This document shows, piece after piece, positions 1 to 9,725 of a stretch of 25,399 nt of DNA. The notes beneath the pieces are model-generated. The model was not told the DNA's origin. It ran no database searches and saw only the letters and a program-made list of their open reading frames with translations. The position numbers were made by a program, and so were the translations under genes. The first letter of the stretch is position 1, and the number at the start of each line of letters is the position of its first letter. The stretch comes from Chloroflexota bacterium (GTDB lineage Bacteria > Chloroflexota > Anaerolineae > Caldilineales > Caldilineaceae), in contig QEUW01000061.1 in NCBI GenBank assembly GCA_003577005.1, forward strand, positions 1 through 25,399. The letters are read 5' to 3'.

Positions 1-2
1 TG

Positions 3-458
3 CCGCGGGCGTGGCTGGTCTATGAGGCAATTGCGCGGGAGAACATGCTCGACCCACTCCCGGCCGAAGGGTTTGACCCCAGCCAGACTGTGCTGTTGAG
101 CATTGGTACCCCTGGTGCGCTGGCGCCGGGAGATGGGCCGGGGGCGGTGGAGGTGCTGCGCGCCGGCCCCAACCGGATGACGATGCGCGTACAGATGACG
201 GCGCCGGGCTATCTGGTGCTGAGCGAGGTCTGGTATCCGGGGTGGCGGGCAACGGTGAATGGCGTCGCGGCCGATGTGCTGCGCGCCAACCATGCGCTCC
301 GGGCGGTCGCTGTGCCTGCCGGTGATGCAATTGTCGAGTTCTGGTTTGCGCCGCCGCTGTGGAGATATGGGCTGGTTGCGTGGGTGGTGGGCGTCGGGCT
401 GGTGGTGGGGGTCTTGGGATGGCGGCGGGGTCGGCGTTTTGACGAACAAAACAGGTAA
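3..458 (+). CDS. C-terminal part of a YfhO-like membrane protein (5' end outside window)
   Basis: The reading frame is open from base 3 with no obvious start, so the window catches only the last 151 or so residues. The visible part begins PRAWLVYEA, passes through a soluble beta-rich segment with GYLVLSEVWYPGWRATVNG, and ends in one hydrophobic helix (around YGLVAWVVGVGLVVGVLGW) with a basic cytoplasmic tail WRRGRR. The PRAW(L/F)V opening and the GYLVLSxxxYPGWxAxVDG block are typical of the C-terminal extracytoplasmic domain of bacterial YfhO/GT-C-like membrane proteins, which are thought to act in glycosylation of cell-surface polymers. The family call rests on these motifs; the substrate is unknown. 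The gene converges on the VanW gene, with a hairpin between them. Confidence 0.75.
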   Translation, partial: PRAWLVYEAIARENMLDPLPAEGFDPSQTVLLSIGTPGALAPGDGPGAVEVLRAGPNRMTMRVQMTAPGYLVLSEVWYPGWRATVNGVAADVLRANHALRAVAVPAGDAIVEFWFAPPLWRYGLVAWVVGVGLVVGVLGWRRGRRFDEQNR

Positions 459-544
459 CTGGAGGGCTGCCACTCGGTGTGCTCGCCGCTATGAGAACTA
501 CCCGTTTTGATTGTCAAAGACCATTAGGTACCTGGCATGTGCAT

Positions 545-590
545 GGGGTTCGCACGTGGGCGTGCGAACTCCGCAGAATTTGTTATTTTC
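545..590. terminator. Hairpin between convergent genes, likely terminator
   Basis: GTTCGCACG (548-556) and CGTGCGAAC (561-569) form a perfect 9-bp stem with a TGGG loop. It extends to 545-572 through one G-U pair. On the plus strand it is followed by a T-rich run (TTTGTTATTTTC), which suits termination of the YfhO-like gene. It lies between two convergent genes and may serve both. Confidence 0.5.
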
Positions 591-618
591 GTAAGCGCGC
601 TCAGCAGGAAGTCTTATC

Positions 619-2442
619 CTACGAGGTAGGTGCGTCCTCGACCACCTCCGTGGCCTCCACCTCCGGTGCGGGTGTGGTAGGAACATCGCTCCCCGGCCCG
701 ACCAGATAGACGGCGCGCCAGGGCACGTAGCGGCTGGTGAGCGTGTCGGTGCGGGTGGTGCCGTTCTCCATGATCGTCCGCGTCACGGTGACGGTCATGC
801 CCGGTTTTTCCCACTCCACCTGCTTGCGCTGGCCGGGCGCCAGCGAGGCATCGACCGTGTAGGTCGCCGGCTCCGGCTGTACGATATCTGTCTTCACGGG
901 GGCGCCGATGGTGACGACGCGGTCAGGCTTGGTGCCGTAGAAGTTGAACGTTATGACGCCGTTGGCGCTGTCCACCACCGGGTCGATAAGCAGATAGGCG
1001 CCGGTATCATTGCGGAAACGAAAATCCACACTGGGCGTAAAGATGGTGGCATCCAGCCCTGGTTCACCGTACCAATCGACGATGTAGCCGTGATTGTAGC
1101 GTTCGACAATGGGCAGGCCGGCGTTGTAGGCGGCGCGAAAGACCGTCGTGCTAACCTGGCAGACGCCGCCACCCACGCCGACGACGGTCTGATCCCCCCA
1201 GATGATCAGCGAATCTTCAAAGTCGTTGGCCGAAGTGACATTTTCTACGATCTTGTTAAAGCTAAAGATGCCGTCAGGCGGAATAACGACGCCCTCGAAC
1301 TTTTCGGCCGCTACCTCGATGTTGCGAATGCGCGCGGCGCTGCTGCCCTTGAAATAGGTTGTTCCATTGGCGACCAGTTCACGGATGCCCATTTCGGCAA
1401 TGCGGTTGGCATCCACCGCCGGCGCCACATCCTCCACTACGAGCTGAGCCTGGGTGGCGCCGATATCCAATGCCTCGCGCACGGCAGTTGCGGTGGCGTC
1501 GATGTCAAGCTTGCGGCCATGGGCGCTGCTCTGGATGACGGTGATGCCGCCGGTGTCGGGATTAAAATGCAGCCGGGCGTCGCGCGGCGCCAGGTCGATC
1601 TGGGCGGCCCAACCGGTGAGCAGATCGCGCAACGCGCCTTCGTTCACCTGGGTGCTATCCGCGGTGCTAAGAATCTTGGCGAGCGCCGCTCCATCCAGAG
1701 CGAATTCCAGCCCGGTTGCGTCGTCACGTACACGCAGCGGGCGTATGGAGGAGATCGAAGCAACTGCTGCGGGAGCTGGCGCAGGCGCGGTCGGCATCTC
1801 TTCCTGGACTACAAAAGGGGCCTGGATCGTCTGGTTCCAGAGGCTGGTGCGCAAGGCAGCGAGCGCGGCTTGTGTGGTCTGCTCCACATCCACCGTCACA
1901 GCCGGTTGGCCGGGGATGGCGACCCCCCCGATCTGGCCGGCGGTGCGACCGGGCCGGTTGACCTGCGGCGCCAGTTGAGCGATAGCAGCATGCAGCACCC
2001 CCTCTTCCACACCGAGCGGTGGGGTCACATCACGGCCGCGTACAGCTGTGAGGATCTGTTGCACCATGCGCGCCGAAAAATCCCCTTGCCGTCCCACCAG
2101 ATAGGCTTGGTTGACCGCACTCAGCAGGTCGGCCTGGATTGGGACCTGTGAAATGGAGAGGGGCCAATGCTGGCCTTGATAGTGCAGGCTCAACGGCGCC
2201 AAGGGGGTTTGAGCAAAGCGCTCGTCCAATAACTGCAATGCTTGGGCGCGCGTCATACCGCCGACCGGTACGCCGGCAATACTTACGCCGTAATAGATGC
2301 GGTTGACAAACCAAAAATGCCACAGCGCACTGCCTGCAACCACGGCCAACACGACAACTAACAGAAGCAGGCCGGCAAAATCAAAGACCGAACGCCGAAT
2401 AGGGAGGGCAACGCCCTGCGGCATGTGAAGGCTTGACTGCAT
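619..2442 (-). CDS. VanW family protein with G5 domain (membrane-anchored, cell wall associated)
   Basis: The product is about 607 residues. A basic start and one transmembrane helix (about residues 20-45) would anchor it, with the rest outside. Two peptidoglycan-binding-like repeats (PG_binding_4 type, about 90-215 and 240-340) precede a VanW domain (about 365-500) with the signature GGGVCQVSTT and RYNHGYIVDWYGEPG. A G5 domain (about 512-580) follows, and the protein ends in a short acidic, Pro/Thr-rich tail. VanW proteins of this architecture are linked to peptidoglycan and spore or envelope biology, but the biochemical activity is not established. Two ATGs are possible, at 2451 and 2442. 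The purine-rich TAAGGG upstream abuts the first but sits 9 nt before the second, so 2442 is preferred. Confidence 0.88.
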   Translation of the reverse strand: MQSSLHMPQGVALPIRRSVFDFAGLLLLVVVLAVVAGSALWHFWFVNRIYYGVSIAGVPVGGMTRAQALQLLDERFAQTPLAPLSLHYQGQHWPLSISQVPIQADLLSAVNQAYLVGRQGDFSARMVQQILTAVRGRDVTPPLGVEEGVLHAAIAQLAPQVNRPGRTAGQIGGVAIPGQPAVTVDVEQTTQAALAALRTSLWNQTIQAPFVVQEEMPTAPAPAPAAVASISSIRPLRVRDDATGLEFALDGAALAKILSTADSTQVNEGALRDLLTGWAAQIDLAPRDARLHFNPDTGGITVIQSSAHGRKLDIDATATAVREALDIGATQAQLVVEDVAPAVDANRIAEMGIRELVANGTTYFKGSSAARIRNIEVAAEKFEGVVIPPDGIFSFNKIVENVTSANDFEDSLIIWGDQTVVGVGGGVCQVSTTVFRAAYNAGLPIVERYNHGYIVDWYGEPGLDATIFTPSVDFRFRNDTGAYLLIDPVVDSANGVITFNFYGTKPDRVVTIGAPVKTDIVQPEPATYTVDASLAPGQRKQVEWEKPGMTVTVTRTIMENGTTRTDTLTSRYVPWRAVYLVGPGSDVPTTPAPEVEATEVVEDAPTS

Positions 2443-2552
2443 GGTGATCATCCCTTAACCATATACACAACTCTTGACCAAACAGATGTCGCCGATCATT
2501 GATCGATTAGCGCTGTACGAACCTCATGAACAATTGACCTTTGACCATTAGC

Positions 2553-4172
2553 CTAGCTACCCAGTTGAGGCAGGATAAAAAGCACCGGGATCAGCAGATC
2601 GAGCCAGGCTAACAAGAGAAATGGCATCGCCCATGCAACCGGTCGCAGCAGCGCGCCTACTTGCACCAGCCAGCGGATCTGGCCGAGACGCCGAAAGGCG
2701 CGAATTCCGTAACCGCTCTCTGCCTGTGCGCCAGCAAGCAGGAGGGGCTGGCACAACAGAAAGAGGGCCAGTGCCAGCGCAGTTGCAACCGTCCATTTAT
2801 CCATATTCCCGGTGGTATAGCCAATCAGACCGATGGAGAAGGCCATGACTCCGGTCAAGAGTGCAGTGATCAGCCCCTGGAGTGGCCGCAACACTTCACG
2901 CCATCCCAGCGCTACAAAGGTGCTGAGTGGCAACAAGCCCCAAAAGAAATAGCGCCCCTGGTGCTGGACAAATTTCAGGTTATACCAGACATAGCTGGCA
3001 ACGACGGCAACCACGATCAGGGCAAAAAGCCCTAATACCCACAACTGAAAATCATCCATATCCATATCGGGCCCGCCCGAAATTAGCCGCACCAGCGCCC
3101 AGAGCACGCCCAGGAAGATCACACCGCTAAAGAGCAAGAGCGCTGTATAGATACGCTCATCCATAAAGACGCCCAGCCAGCCAAAGACGCCCCAGAAACT
3201 GCGGAATGTGACGGTGATCGCCCGCTCAAGATAGTGGTCCCAACCTTTGTCGGCGATCCACTCGACGGTGCGCGGCTGGCCTACGACTACCTGATCATGC
3301 CATGCTGTTCCCAACAGGTCCCACGGACCATAGACCAGCCAGTTGCGCACCCACCAGGGCAACCCCAGCACCAATGCCGGCAGCAACGCCCACAACGCAG
3401 TCTGCACCCCTTGCCAGAAAGGGACCGCAGCCCGGCGCACCTCGACGGCTATAATGGTCACCAGGCAGATAGGCAGCAAGGCGTACGCATAGACCTTTGT
3501 CAATAAACCCAGGCCAAGCAGCACACCCAACCAGAGCAAGAGAAGTCGGCCCGTTGGCAGCTCCCCTGCCGGTGGCTGGAAATGTCGCCGCATCCAAACC
3601 AGCAGCACCAGCAGGCTTGCCACCACCAACAATTCAGCAATGATATCGTTGTTTACCGCCGCGCTTACCGCCACATGCATAGGCAAGAACGCGACAAACG
3701 CCGTAGCGCTCACAGTAATCAACGCTTTGCCGGGGAAGACAAGTTCCAGACAACGATAAAGCAGGGCAATGACACCCGCACCCAACAAGACGTTGAAGAG
3801 CCGTAACGCCCACAAGCTACCGCCCGTCGCCCAGTAGACCGGAGTCGCCACCAGGTAAAACAGCGGCGGCTGGTAAGACTCATAGCGCAACTGAGGGAGC
3901 AATGTGTCGATTCCAAATCTTGTCAGGTGCAGGAGGCTTAATACCGACTGGTCATAATCTCCCATCTGCAAAACCGGCAATTCGGCACGAGTAGCCAGGT
4001 AGGCGACATAGTTGTAATGCGCCGGTTCGTCGGGCGCCTGCCAGGGCGGGGTCGAGAGGGCAAAATTGGTGGCAAGCAACAGATAGGCCACCAGGATCGC
4101 AAGAACCCAGCGCCGCGGATGCTGGATGTAGAGCTTGTCAAAGTTCCGTTGTTCGTCTGGTTCAGTGTGCAA
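2553..4172 (-). CDS. GT-C type polytopic membrane protein (glycosyltransferase 39/DUF2142-like)
   Basis: This is a 539-residue, very hydrophobic protein with roughly a dozen predicted helices. After the first helix (about 22-40) comes WQAPDEPAHYNY. The acidic pair after the first membrane segment is the usual position of the catalytic or metal-binding Asp/Glu of GT-C glycosyltransferases that use polyprenyl-phosphate sugars. The next loop carries YESYQPPLFYL, also typical. A long extracytoplasmic loop holds WVRNWLVYGPWDLLG. Families of this kind transfer sugars to lipids, proteins or wall polymers on the outer face of the membrane; donor and acceptor cannot be read here. Its start lies 17 bp downstream of the metG stop on the same strand, so co-transcription is likely. 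DUF2142 and GT39/ArnT-like assignments are hard to separate without a profile search. Confidence 0.75.
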   Translation of the reverse strand: MHTEPDEQRNFDKLYIQHPRRWVLAILVAYLLLATNFALSTPPWQAPDEPAHYNYVAYLATRAELPVLQMGDYDQSVLSLLHLTRFGIDTLLPQLRYESYQPPLFYLVATPVYWATGGSLWALRLFNVLLGAGVIALLYRCLELVFPGKALITVSATAFVAFLPMHVAVSAAVNNDIIAELLVVASLLVLLVWMRRHFQPPAGELPTGRLLLLWLGVLLGLGLLTKVYAYALLPICLVTIIAVEVRRAAVPFWQGVQTALWALLPALVLGLPWWVRNWLVYGPWDLLGTAWHDQVVVGQPRTVEWIADKGWDHYLERAITVTFRSFWGVFGWLGVFMDERIYTALLLFSGVIFLGVLWALVRLISGGPDMDMDDFQLWVLGLFALIVVAVVASYVWYNLKFVQHQGRYFFWGLLPLSTFVALGWREVLRPLQGLITALLTGVMAFSIGLIGYTTGNMDKWTVATALALALFLLCQPLLLAGAQAESGYGIRAFRRLGQIRWLVQVGALLRPVAWAMPFLLLAWLDLLIPVLFILPQLGS

Positions 4173-4189
4173 CAGGCCAGCCCTTCCGC

Positions 4190-5959
4190 CTAGACCCAGC
4201 CGTGCATATTGGCGGGTTCTAATTTTTCAAAGAGCGCCTTTGGCTCACGCAGCTTCTGGCCGGCCAGAAGCGGGTCGGCCACCCAACGCCCAGAAGCGGT
4301 GCTGTGGTCGTAGCGCAGGACAAGATGACTGCCACGCGCATCCTCCACGGTCTCGGTATACTGGCGGCCAAAGATCGGTGCATCATACCCCAAATAGCGA
4401 TGCACCGCTTCGCTGCTATGTGGCAGAATGGGCGCCCAGATCAGCGAGAGCCAGTCGATGGCTTGTAGGGCGACAAAGACGGCGGTGGCGGCGCCGGACG
4501 GATCGCTATTGATGCGTTTCCACGGTTCTTTTTCGTTGAGATATTGGTTGACCCGCTGGCTCAACCGCCGCGCCTCTTGAGAAGCAGCCTTGAGCTTGAC
4601 AGCGTTGTAAAGCGCCCCCGTGCTGTCGAAGCCGGCCTGAACCTCGGCCAGTAGCGCCTGGTCGCTCTCGTCTAGCGGGCCGGGCGCCGGCACGCGGCCT
4701 TCGAAACGCTTGTACGCAAAGCCCAACACCCGGTTGACCAGATTGCCCCAGTTGGCAAGCAATTCGTTGTTGACCCGGTCCATAAAGTCCTGCCAGGTAA
4801 ATTCCACATCAGCCGTCTCTGGAGCCAGCGCCGTGAGAACATAGCGCCAGGCGTCGGGCTGAAATTGTCTCAACACCGTGTTCCAGCCGATAACATTGCC
4901 ACGGCTGGTGCTAAATTTGCCGCCACCCAGGTTCAAGTACTCGTTGGATGGCACATCGTAGGGCAGGTTGAGATGGGGCGGCGGGCCATCGTTGTAGCCA
5001 ATCAACATGCCCGGCCAGATGATAGTGTGGAAGGGGATGTTGTCTTTGCCGATAAAGTTGTAGATCAGCGCGGTGGGGTTTACTTCAGCGTCCCACCACT
5101 GGCGCCATGCTTCTGGTTCGCTACTGAGCGCCGCCCACTCGATGGCCGCACTCAGATAGCCGATAACTGCCTCATACCAGACGTAGATGCGTTTGCTGTC
5201 CGGCACTCCCGGCACCGGCACCGTGATGCCCCAGTCGATATCGCGAGTGATGGCGCGGCCACGCAGTTCGCGCAGCCGCAACTGGCCGCGCGTAAAATTG
5301 AGCACGTTGGGCCGCCAATGCTCCTTGCCTTCGTTGATCCACGCCAGCAGCGGTTCGTTGAGACGGCCCAGGTCGAGAAAGAAATGTTCGCTCTCGCGGA
5401 TCTCCAGTTCGGTGTTACCGGTAAGCTTGGAACGCGGATTCTTTAGTTCGAGCGCATCGAAGAGGCTACCACAGTTGTCACACTGGTCGCCGCGCGCTTC
5501 CGGATAGCCGCAGACCGGGCACGTACCTTCGACATAGCGGTCGGCCAGAAAGCGACCGGCCTGCGGGTCATAGAGCTGTTGCTGCCGGTCGCGATAGATG
5601 TACCCAGTCTCCAGATGGCGTTTGAACATCTGCTGGCTGACATCCCAATGATTTTGCGTATCAGTGTGGGTGTAGAGGTCAAAAGTGAGCCCCATGGCGA
5701 GACAGCCCTCGATAAAGAGCGCATGGTACTTCTCCACGACCTCTGCGGGGGTGATGCCCTCGGCGTCGGCCTTGAGTACAATCGGTGTACCGTGTGTGTC
5801 GGAGCCACCGACCACCAACACATCGTGACCCATCATCCGCTGGTAGCGCGCAAAGATATCCGGCGGCAGATAGGCGCCGGCAATCTGCCCAATATGCTTT
5901 TCGCCATTGATATAGGGCCAGGCAACACCCACAAGGATCTGTTTACGGGTGAGGGTCAT
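4190..5959 (-). CDS. metG: Methionyl-tRNA synthetase
   Basis: This class I aminoacyl-tRNA synthetase charges tRNA-Met in the cytoplasm. At 589 residues it is the short form, with no C-terminal tRNA-binding (Trbp111-like) domain. The HIGH-type signature is HIGQ at residues 22-25, within [20 protein letters not shown]. The zinc knuckle is CPVC at 147-150 with CDNC at 160-163. The KMSKS-type loop is KFSTS at 348-352 within [14 protein letters not shown]. An anticodon-binding helical domain fills about 380-520. The start follows a GGAG Shine-Dalgarno 8 nt upstream. The GT-C gene follows closely, as noted there. The KFSTS form of the loop is the one common in archaeal-type and some bacterial MetRS. 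Confidence 0.97.
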   Translation of the reverse strand: MTLTRKQILVGVAWPYINGEKHIGQIAGAYLPPDIFARYQRMMGHDVLVVGGSDTHGTPIVLKADAEGITPAEVVEKYHALFIEGCLAMGLTFDLYTHTDTQNHWDVSQQMFKRHLETGYIYRDRQQQLYDPQAGRFLADRYVEGTCPVCGYPEARGDQCDNCGSLFDALELKNPRSKLTGNTELEIRESEHFFLDLGRLNEPLLAWINEGKEHWRPNVLNFTRGQLRLRELRGRAITRDIDWGITVPVPGVPDSKRIYVWYEAVIGYLSAAIEWAALSSEPEAWRQWWDAEVNPTALIYNFIGKDNIPFHTIIWPGMLIGYNDGPPPHLNLPYDVPSNEYLNLGGGKFSTSRGNVIGWNTVLRQFQPDAWRYVLTALAPETADVEFTWQDFMDRVNNELLANWGNLVNRVLGFAYKRFEGRVPAPGPLDESDQALLAEVQAGFDSTGALYNAVKLKAASQEARRLSQRVNQYLNEKEPWKRINSDPSGAATAVFVALQAIDWLSLIWAPILPHSSEAVHRYLGYDAPIFGRQYTETVEDARGSHLVLRYDHSTASGRWVADPLLAGQKLREPKALFEKLEPANMHGWV

Positions 5960-6101
5960 ACAAGGTTCTCCGATCCATTTTCGGCACCATCAAATCACAA
6001 AGAGAGCGATAGCTTGCTGGCGCTGGACAATGGTCTATCATAATGGTGGCCTATCACATGGCGGGCGCACAGCGCCATCGCCCACCGTTGCACCTGTGTG
6101 C

Positions 6102-7244
6102 TTATCGCTGCTCGACCGGCGCCCAGCGCCGGTTGCGCTCACCGGTATAGACTGACTGCGGGCGGATGAGGCGCCCGCTCTTCTGCTGTTCGAAACAGTG
6201 CCCGATCCAACCCGCAACACGGCCCACCGCAAAGGTCGGTGTGAAGAGGTCGGTCTCGAAATCCAGCCCGTGGAGCAGCAGCGCCGTGAAGAATTCTACA
6301 TTGGTGCGCAGGTTGCGACCGGGCTTGTATTCATCGAGCAGCTTGATGGCGACGCTTTCGACCTGTTTTGCCAGGTCGTACAGCCGCATGTCGCCGTCGG
6401 CACGGTACATTTTCTCGGCGGCGCTGGCGAGGACATCGGCGCGCGGGTCGCGCACTTTGTAGATGCGGTGACCAAAGCCCATCAGCCGCTCGCCGCGGTC
6501 GAGCATGGCGCGCATGAAGGGTTCAGCTTTGGCCGGGTCGCCGATCTCGAAGACCATATCCAGCGCCGGCCCGGGCGCGCCCCCATGGAGTGGCCCCTTG
6601 AGCGCACCAAGAGCGCCAACGATGGCCGACACCATGTCCGACTGGGTAGAGATGATGACGCGCGCCGTAAAGGTGGAGGCGTTGAGACCATGGTCGCTCA
6701 CCGTATTGAGGTAGGTTTCCAACCCGCGGACGCGGGCAGGGCTTGGGGTCTCTCCAGTGAGCATATAGAGATAATTGGCGGCATGGTCCAGCTCTTGGCG
6801 CGGGGCAAGGGGTCGCTGCCCCTGCAACAGACGCCAGTAGGCAGCAACCACAGTCGGGATGCGCGCCGTGAGCGCTCTGGCCCGCTGCTCGTCATCTGCT
6901 TCACTCAGGTCCAGATCGAGTGAACCGGCGGCGATGCGTAGGGCGTCCATAGCATGAACTTTGCGTTCGGCGGCCGCCTTCAACAGATCCTGAGTTGCAG
7001 AGGGTAGCTCCCGCAACAGTGCAAGTTCCCGCTTGAACGCTGCCAGCTCCTCGGCATTGGGCAGCCGGGCATCGTTCCACAAGAGGTAGCAGATCTCCTC
7101 GAAGCTTGCCTGGCTCGCCAGTTCTTCCACCGAAAAACCGCCGATGATCAGCTCACCCTTCTGGCCATCTACGCTGCTCAGGCGGGTTTCGGCCGCCACC
7201 ACGCCTTCTAGGCCGGGCTTAAAGTCACTCGTCTCTGTGGTCAT
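6102..7244 (-). CDS. gltA: Citrate synthase family protein
   Basis: The product condenses acetyl-CoA and oxaloacetate at the entry of the TCA cycle; a 2-methylcitrate synthase role is a less likely alternative. It is 380 residues, the usual length of the short type. The N-terminal PGLEGVVAAETRLSSVDG block is typical. The two active-site histidines are H220 in LHGGAPG and H259 in GFGHRIYKVRDPR. The third catalytic position, normally Asp in NVDF, reads NVEFF here (E317). The C-terminal TDLFTPTFAVGRVAGWIGH matches the family. A Shine-Dalgarno AGGAAAG lies about 8 nt before the ATG. The gene stands alone between metG and the enolase-superfamily gene, all on the minus strand. Confidence 0.95.
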   Translation of the reverse strand: MTTETSDFKPGLEGVVAAETRLSSVDGQKGELIIGGFSVEELASQASFEEICYLLWNDARLPNAEELAAFKRELALLRELPSATQDLLKAAAERKVHAMDALRIAAGSLDLDLSEADDEQRARALTARIPTVVAAYWRLLQGQRPLAPRQELDHAANYLYMLTGETPSPARVRGLETYLNTVSDHGLNASTFTARVIISTQSDMVSAIVGALGALKGPLHGGAPGPALDMVFEIGDPAKAEPFMRAMLDRGERLMGFGHRIYKVRDPRADVLASAAEKMYRADGDMRLYDLAKQVESVAIKLLDEYKPGRNLRTNVEFFTALLLHGLDFETDLFTPTFAVGRVAGWIGHCFEQQKSGRLIRPQSVYTGERNRRWAPVEQR

Positions 7245-7304
7245 TGTCCATCTTTCCTGGTTCTTTTTGTGCGCTCGATTTTTGTTTCTATTCTCATGCG
7301 GTGG

Positions 7305-8423
7305 TTATCGATCAATAAAATCAGGGTTGATCTCGACGCCTAACCCCGGACCTTCCGGCACGGCGACCAGACCCTCGCCATCTACACGAGGCGGTTCGCT
7401 CAACATAGCAAAACCGTGTTCGTATTCGCCGATGGGTGGGTCATGCAGCAGTTCCAAATAGGGGCAGTGAGCCCACGAAGCGACCAGATGCAAATGGGCA
7501 ATAGTCCCCAGTCCGCGCCCGCCATGATGGGGACAAACCTGCTTGCCATATAGTTCGGCCAACACACCTATTTTGCGCAAGGCGGTAATACCATTGAGTA
7601 CCATACTCTCCGGCTGGAGGATATCGTAGACGCCCTGTTCGACCATCTGGATAAATTCGTGCAAACCCCGGTTGTTTTCACCCCCGGCAATGGGCATAGC
7701 TACTTCCTGGTTAAGTCTTGCCAGCTCTTTGAAGGCAAAGCGGGGGAGCGGCTCTTCTAGCCAGTAAACGCCCATGCGATCCAGCTCCCTGGCCGTCTCT
7801 AACGCCCGCCGGAAGTCCCACAGGATGCCGGGCTGCCATGTCCCATCGGACTGGGCCTGGTTGGCGTCCACCAAAATTGCCATGCGGTCGCCCACGGCCT
7901 GGCGCACCCGTTCGACCGTCCGCAGATCTTCGCGCATCGTGGGGTGGTGGATGCGCAGCTTGAGCGCCTGCCACCCCTCATCGGCCAGACGACCGGCCAG
8001 TTCCGCCCGCTCTTCGGGCGTCGAGAGGCGGACAAAACTGGCGTAGGCCGGCACTCTAGTGCGGCTGCCCCCCCAGAGTTTATAGAGCGGTTGGCCACAG
8101 GCTTTGCCCGTGAGATCCCAGAGCGCAATATCGACGCCAGCCACACCGCGGTAGGGTAAGCCGGCGGCAAAATAGCGCAGCCTCGCCGCATGTTGTTCGC
8201 CGGCAAAAGGGTCGCCGCCCAGCAGTACATGCTTGACTGCAGGTAAGAGGCCAGGGTCAAAGCCAGGCCCAATACCCACCAACCCTTCGTTGGTATGCAC
8301 CTCGACAAATGAGCCGCCGCCGACGGTGAACGACATCTGCCCGCCCACATTCCAGGCTGGCTCAATGACGCCAACCTCACGCAACGTCTTTAATGGCACC
8401 AGACGAATATCAGTGATCTGCAA
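7305..8423 (-). CDS. Mandelate racemase/muconate lactonizing enzyme family protein (enolase superfamily)
   Basis: This 372-residue acid-sugar dehydratase or racemase type enzyme would bind Mg2+ and abstract a proton alpha to a carboxylate; the substrate is unknown. Visible elements (numbered from the TTG start) are the capping domain with GLVGIGPG, the KLR motif near 155-157 at the KxK/KxR position, DAN at 186-188, WLEEP near 221-225, GGEN near 247-250, and CPHHGG near 297-302 at the C-terminal barrel strands. The metal ligands (D, E, E) look intact. I place the start at a TTG (8423), because GAGAGGAG lies 5 nt upstream and the resulting N-terminus, MQITDIRLVPL, is the usual one for the family. 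An upstream GTG at 8453 would add ten unlikely residues. Confidence 0.9.
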   Translation of the reverse strand: MQITDIRLVPLKTLREVGVIEPAWNVGGQMSFTVGGGSFVEVHTNEGLVGIGPGFDPGLLPAVKHVLLGGDPFAGEQHAARLRYFAAGLPYRGVAGVDIALWDLTGKACGQPLYKLWGGSRTRVPAYASFVRLSTPEERAELAGRLADEGWQALKLRIHHPTMREDLRTVERVRQAVGDRMAILVDANQAQSDGTWQPGILWDFRRALETARELDRMGVYWLEEPLPRFAFKELARLNQEVAMPIAGGENNRGLHEFIQMVEQGVYDILQPESMVLNGITALRKIGVLAELYGKQVCPHHGGRGLGTIAHLHLVASWAHCPYLELLHDPPIGEYEHGFAMLSEPPRVDGEGLVAVPEGPGLGVEINPDFIDR

Positions 8424-8428
8424 GGGGT

Positions 8429-8436
8429 CTCCTCTC
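8429..8436 (-). promoter_or_regulatory. Shine-Dalgarno that fixes a TTG start for the enolase-superfamily gene
   Basis: On the minus strand GAGAGGAG ends 5 nt before the TTG at 8423. It is located inside the alternative GTG-started frame, which argues that the GTG is not used. Confidence 0.7.
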
Positions 8437-8504
8437 AAATGTGGGGTCCACACCTTGTTTCATATACTACTTGGTTCAGAGATGGATGTCAATCGGAGGC
8501 GCTG

Positions 8505-9725
8505 TTAGCTAGGCTCCTCAGCCAGTTCGACGGTTACTTCAAAGTGGCGTTCATCGCGCAACAGGGTAATCTGCACCTGGTCGCCCACCTGGTAGGTGGT
8601 CTCCAGCAACGCCTCGAGTTGGCTTGTGCTGGCTATCTCCTTTCCATCGATCATCAACAGGATATCGCCACCAAGATAGACAAGCTGGCTGCCCAACACC
8701 GCCTCGCGCTGGGCGCCCAAGACGCCGGCCTGTTCCAGGGGACCACCCCGGAAGAGCTGCACCAACAGCAACCCCTGGTTGACGGGCAAACGCAACACTT
8801 CTGCCAGCTCTGGTGTCACCCGGTAGGCATAGCGAATGCCCAACCAGGGCCGGCGATAACGCCCCAAGGTGAGCAGATCGGGCAAGAGCCGCCGCGCCGT
8901 ATCTATCGGCACCGCAAAACCAACGCCAGCGCTTGTCCCCGTCGGGCTAAAAATGGCGGCGTTGATCCCGATGACGCGCCCGCTGCTGTCGAGCAGCGGC
9001 CCCCCCGAATTGCCGCGGTTGATCGCGGCGTCGGTCTGGATGATGCCGGTGATGACGCGCCCCCCCGACCGTTCGAGCGTGCGATTGAGGGCGCTGATCA
9101 CACCGGTGGTGAGCGTCTGGCCAAACTGGCCAAACGGGTTGCCAATTGTAATCGCACGCTGTCCCACCTTCAGATTGGCCGATGAGCCAAATTCGACCGG
9201 GATCAGCAACGACTCCGGCGCATCGACATGGAGGACGGCCAGGTCGTTGCGGGCATCGACACCCACGATGCGGGCCGGTAGCTGGGTCTGGTCGTTAAAA
9301 CTCACATCGATATTTTCGGCGCCTTCGATCACATGATAGTTGGTCAAAATGTGGCCTTCGCGGTCGATAACAAAACCGGAACCGGAACCTTCCTCGGGGA
9401 TCACGTCGAAAAAGAAGCTACGGCGCAACACTCTGGTCGTGATGCTGACTACAGAGGGCGCCACTCGCTCATAGACCCTGATCGTCCGCTGCTCGGCAAT
9501 GTCAAAACCGGCGTCGTCGATGGCAGCCACATCGATCGGTGCGGCTGGAGGCTGCGCTACGGTGGTCGGGGTAGGAGTCGGCAACGCCACCGGTGTACCT
9601 GCAGGCTGTTGCATGGGTAGCAGGCGCGCACACCCGGTCGCGCCCATTCCCAACAAACTCACCACAACCAGCGCACTGCGTACGGAAAGCCAGACACCAC
9701 GCCGCGAGAGAAGAGTATGGGTCAT
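8505..9725 (-). CDS. HtrA/DegP-like trypsin-type serine protease with PDZ domain, probable lipoprotein
   Basis: This envelope quality-control protease would degrade or refold damaged exported proteins. From the ATG at 9725 it is 406 residues. It has an n-region with RR and a hydrophobic stretch to GATGC (Cys32, a weak lipobox), then a Pro/Thr linker (about 40-62). The trypsin-like domain (about 80-290) carries the complete triad H131 (LTNYHVIEG), D161 (DARNDLAVL) and S240 (GNSGGP). One PDZ domain (about 295-398) ends the protein. The frame stays open upstream to 9998, but that extension reads through the intergenic inverted repeat and places no signal at the N-terminus, so the ATG before MTHTLLSRRG is preferred. 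It is divergent from the PA14 lipoprotein gene. Confidence 0.93.
   Translation of the reverse strand: MTHTLLSRRGVWLSVRSALVVVSLLGMGATGCARLLPMQQPAGTPVALPTPTPTTVAQPPAAPIDVAAIDDAGFDIAEQRTIRVYERVAPSVVSITTRVLRRSFFFDVIPEEGSGSGFVIDREGHILTNYHVIEGAENIDVSFNDQTQLPARIVGVDARNDLAVLHVDAPESLLIPVEFGSSANLKVGQRAITIGNPFGQFGQTLTTGVISALNRTLERSGGRVITGIIQTDAAINRGNSGGPLLDSSGRVIGINAAIFSPTGTSAGVGFAVPIDTARRLLPDLLTLGRYRRPWLGIRYAYRVTPELAEVLRLPVNQGLLLVQLFRGGPLEQAGVLGAQREAVLGSQLVYLGGDILLMIDGKEIASTSQLEALLETTYQVGDQVQITLLRDERHFEVTVELAEEPS

Noticed and set aside
1090..2151. Long plus-strand open frame antisense to the VanW gene
   Set aside because: The VanW/G5 protein on the other strand has clear domains and the antisense product has none. 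Long antisense frames are common in GC-rich genes.
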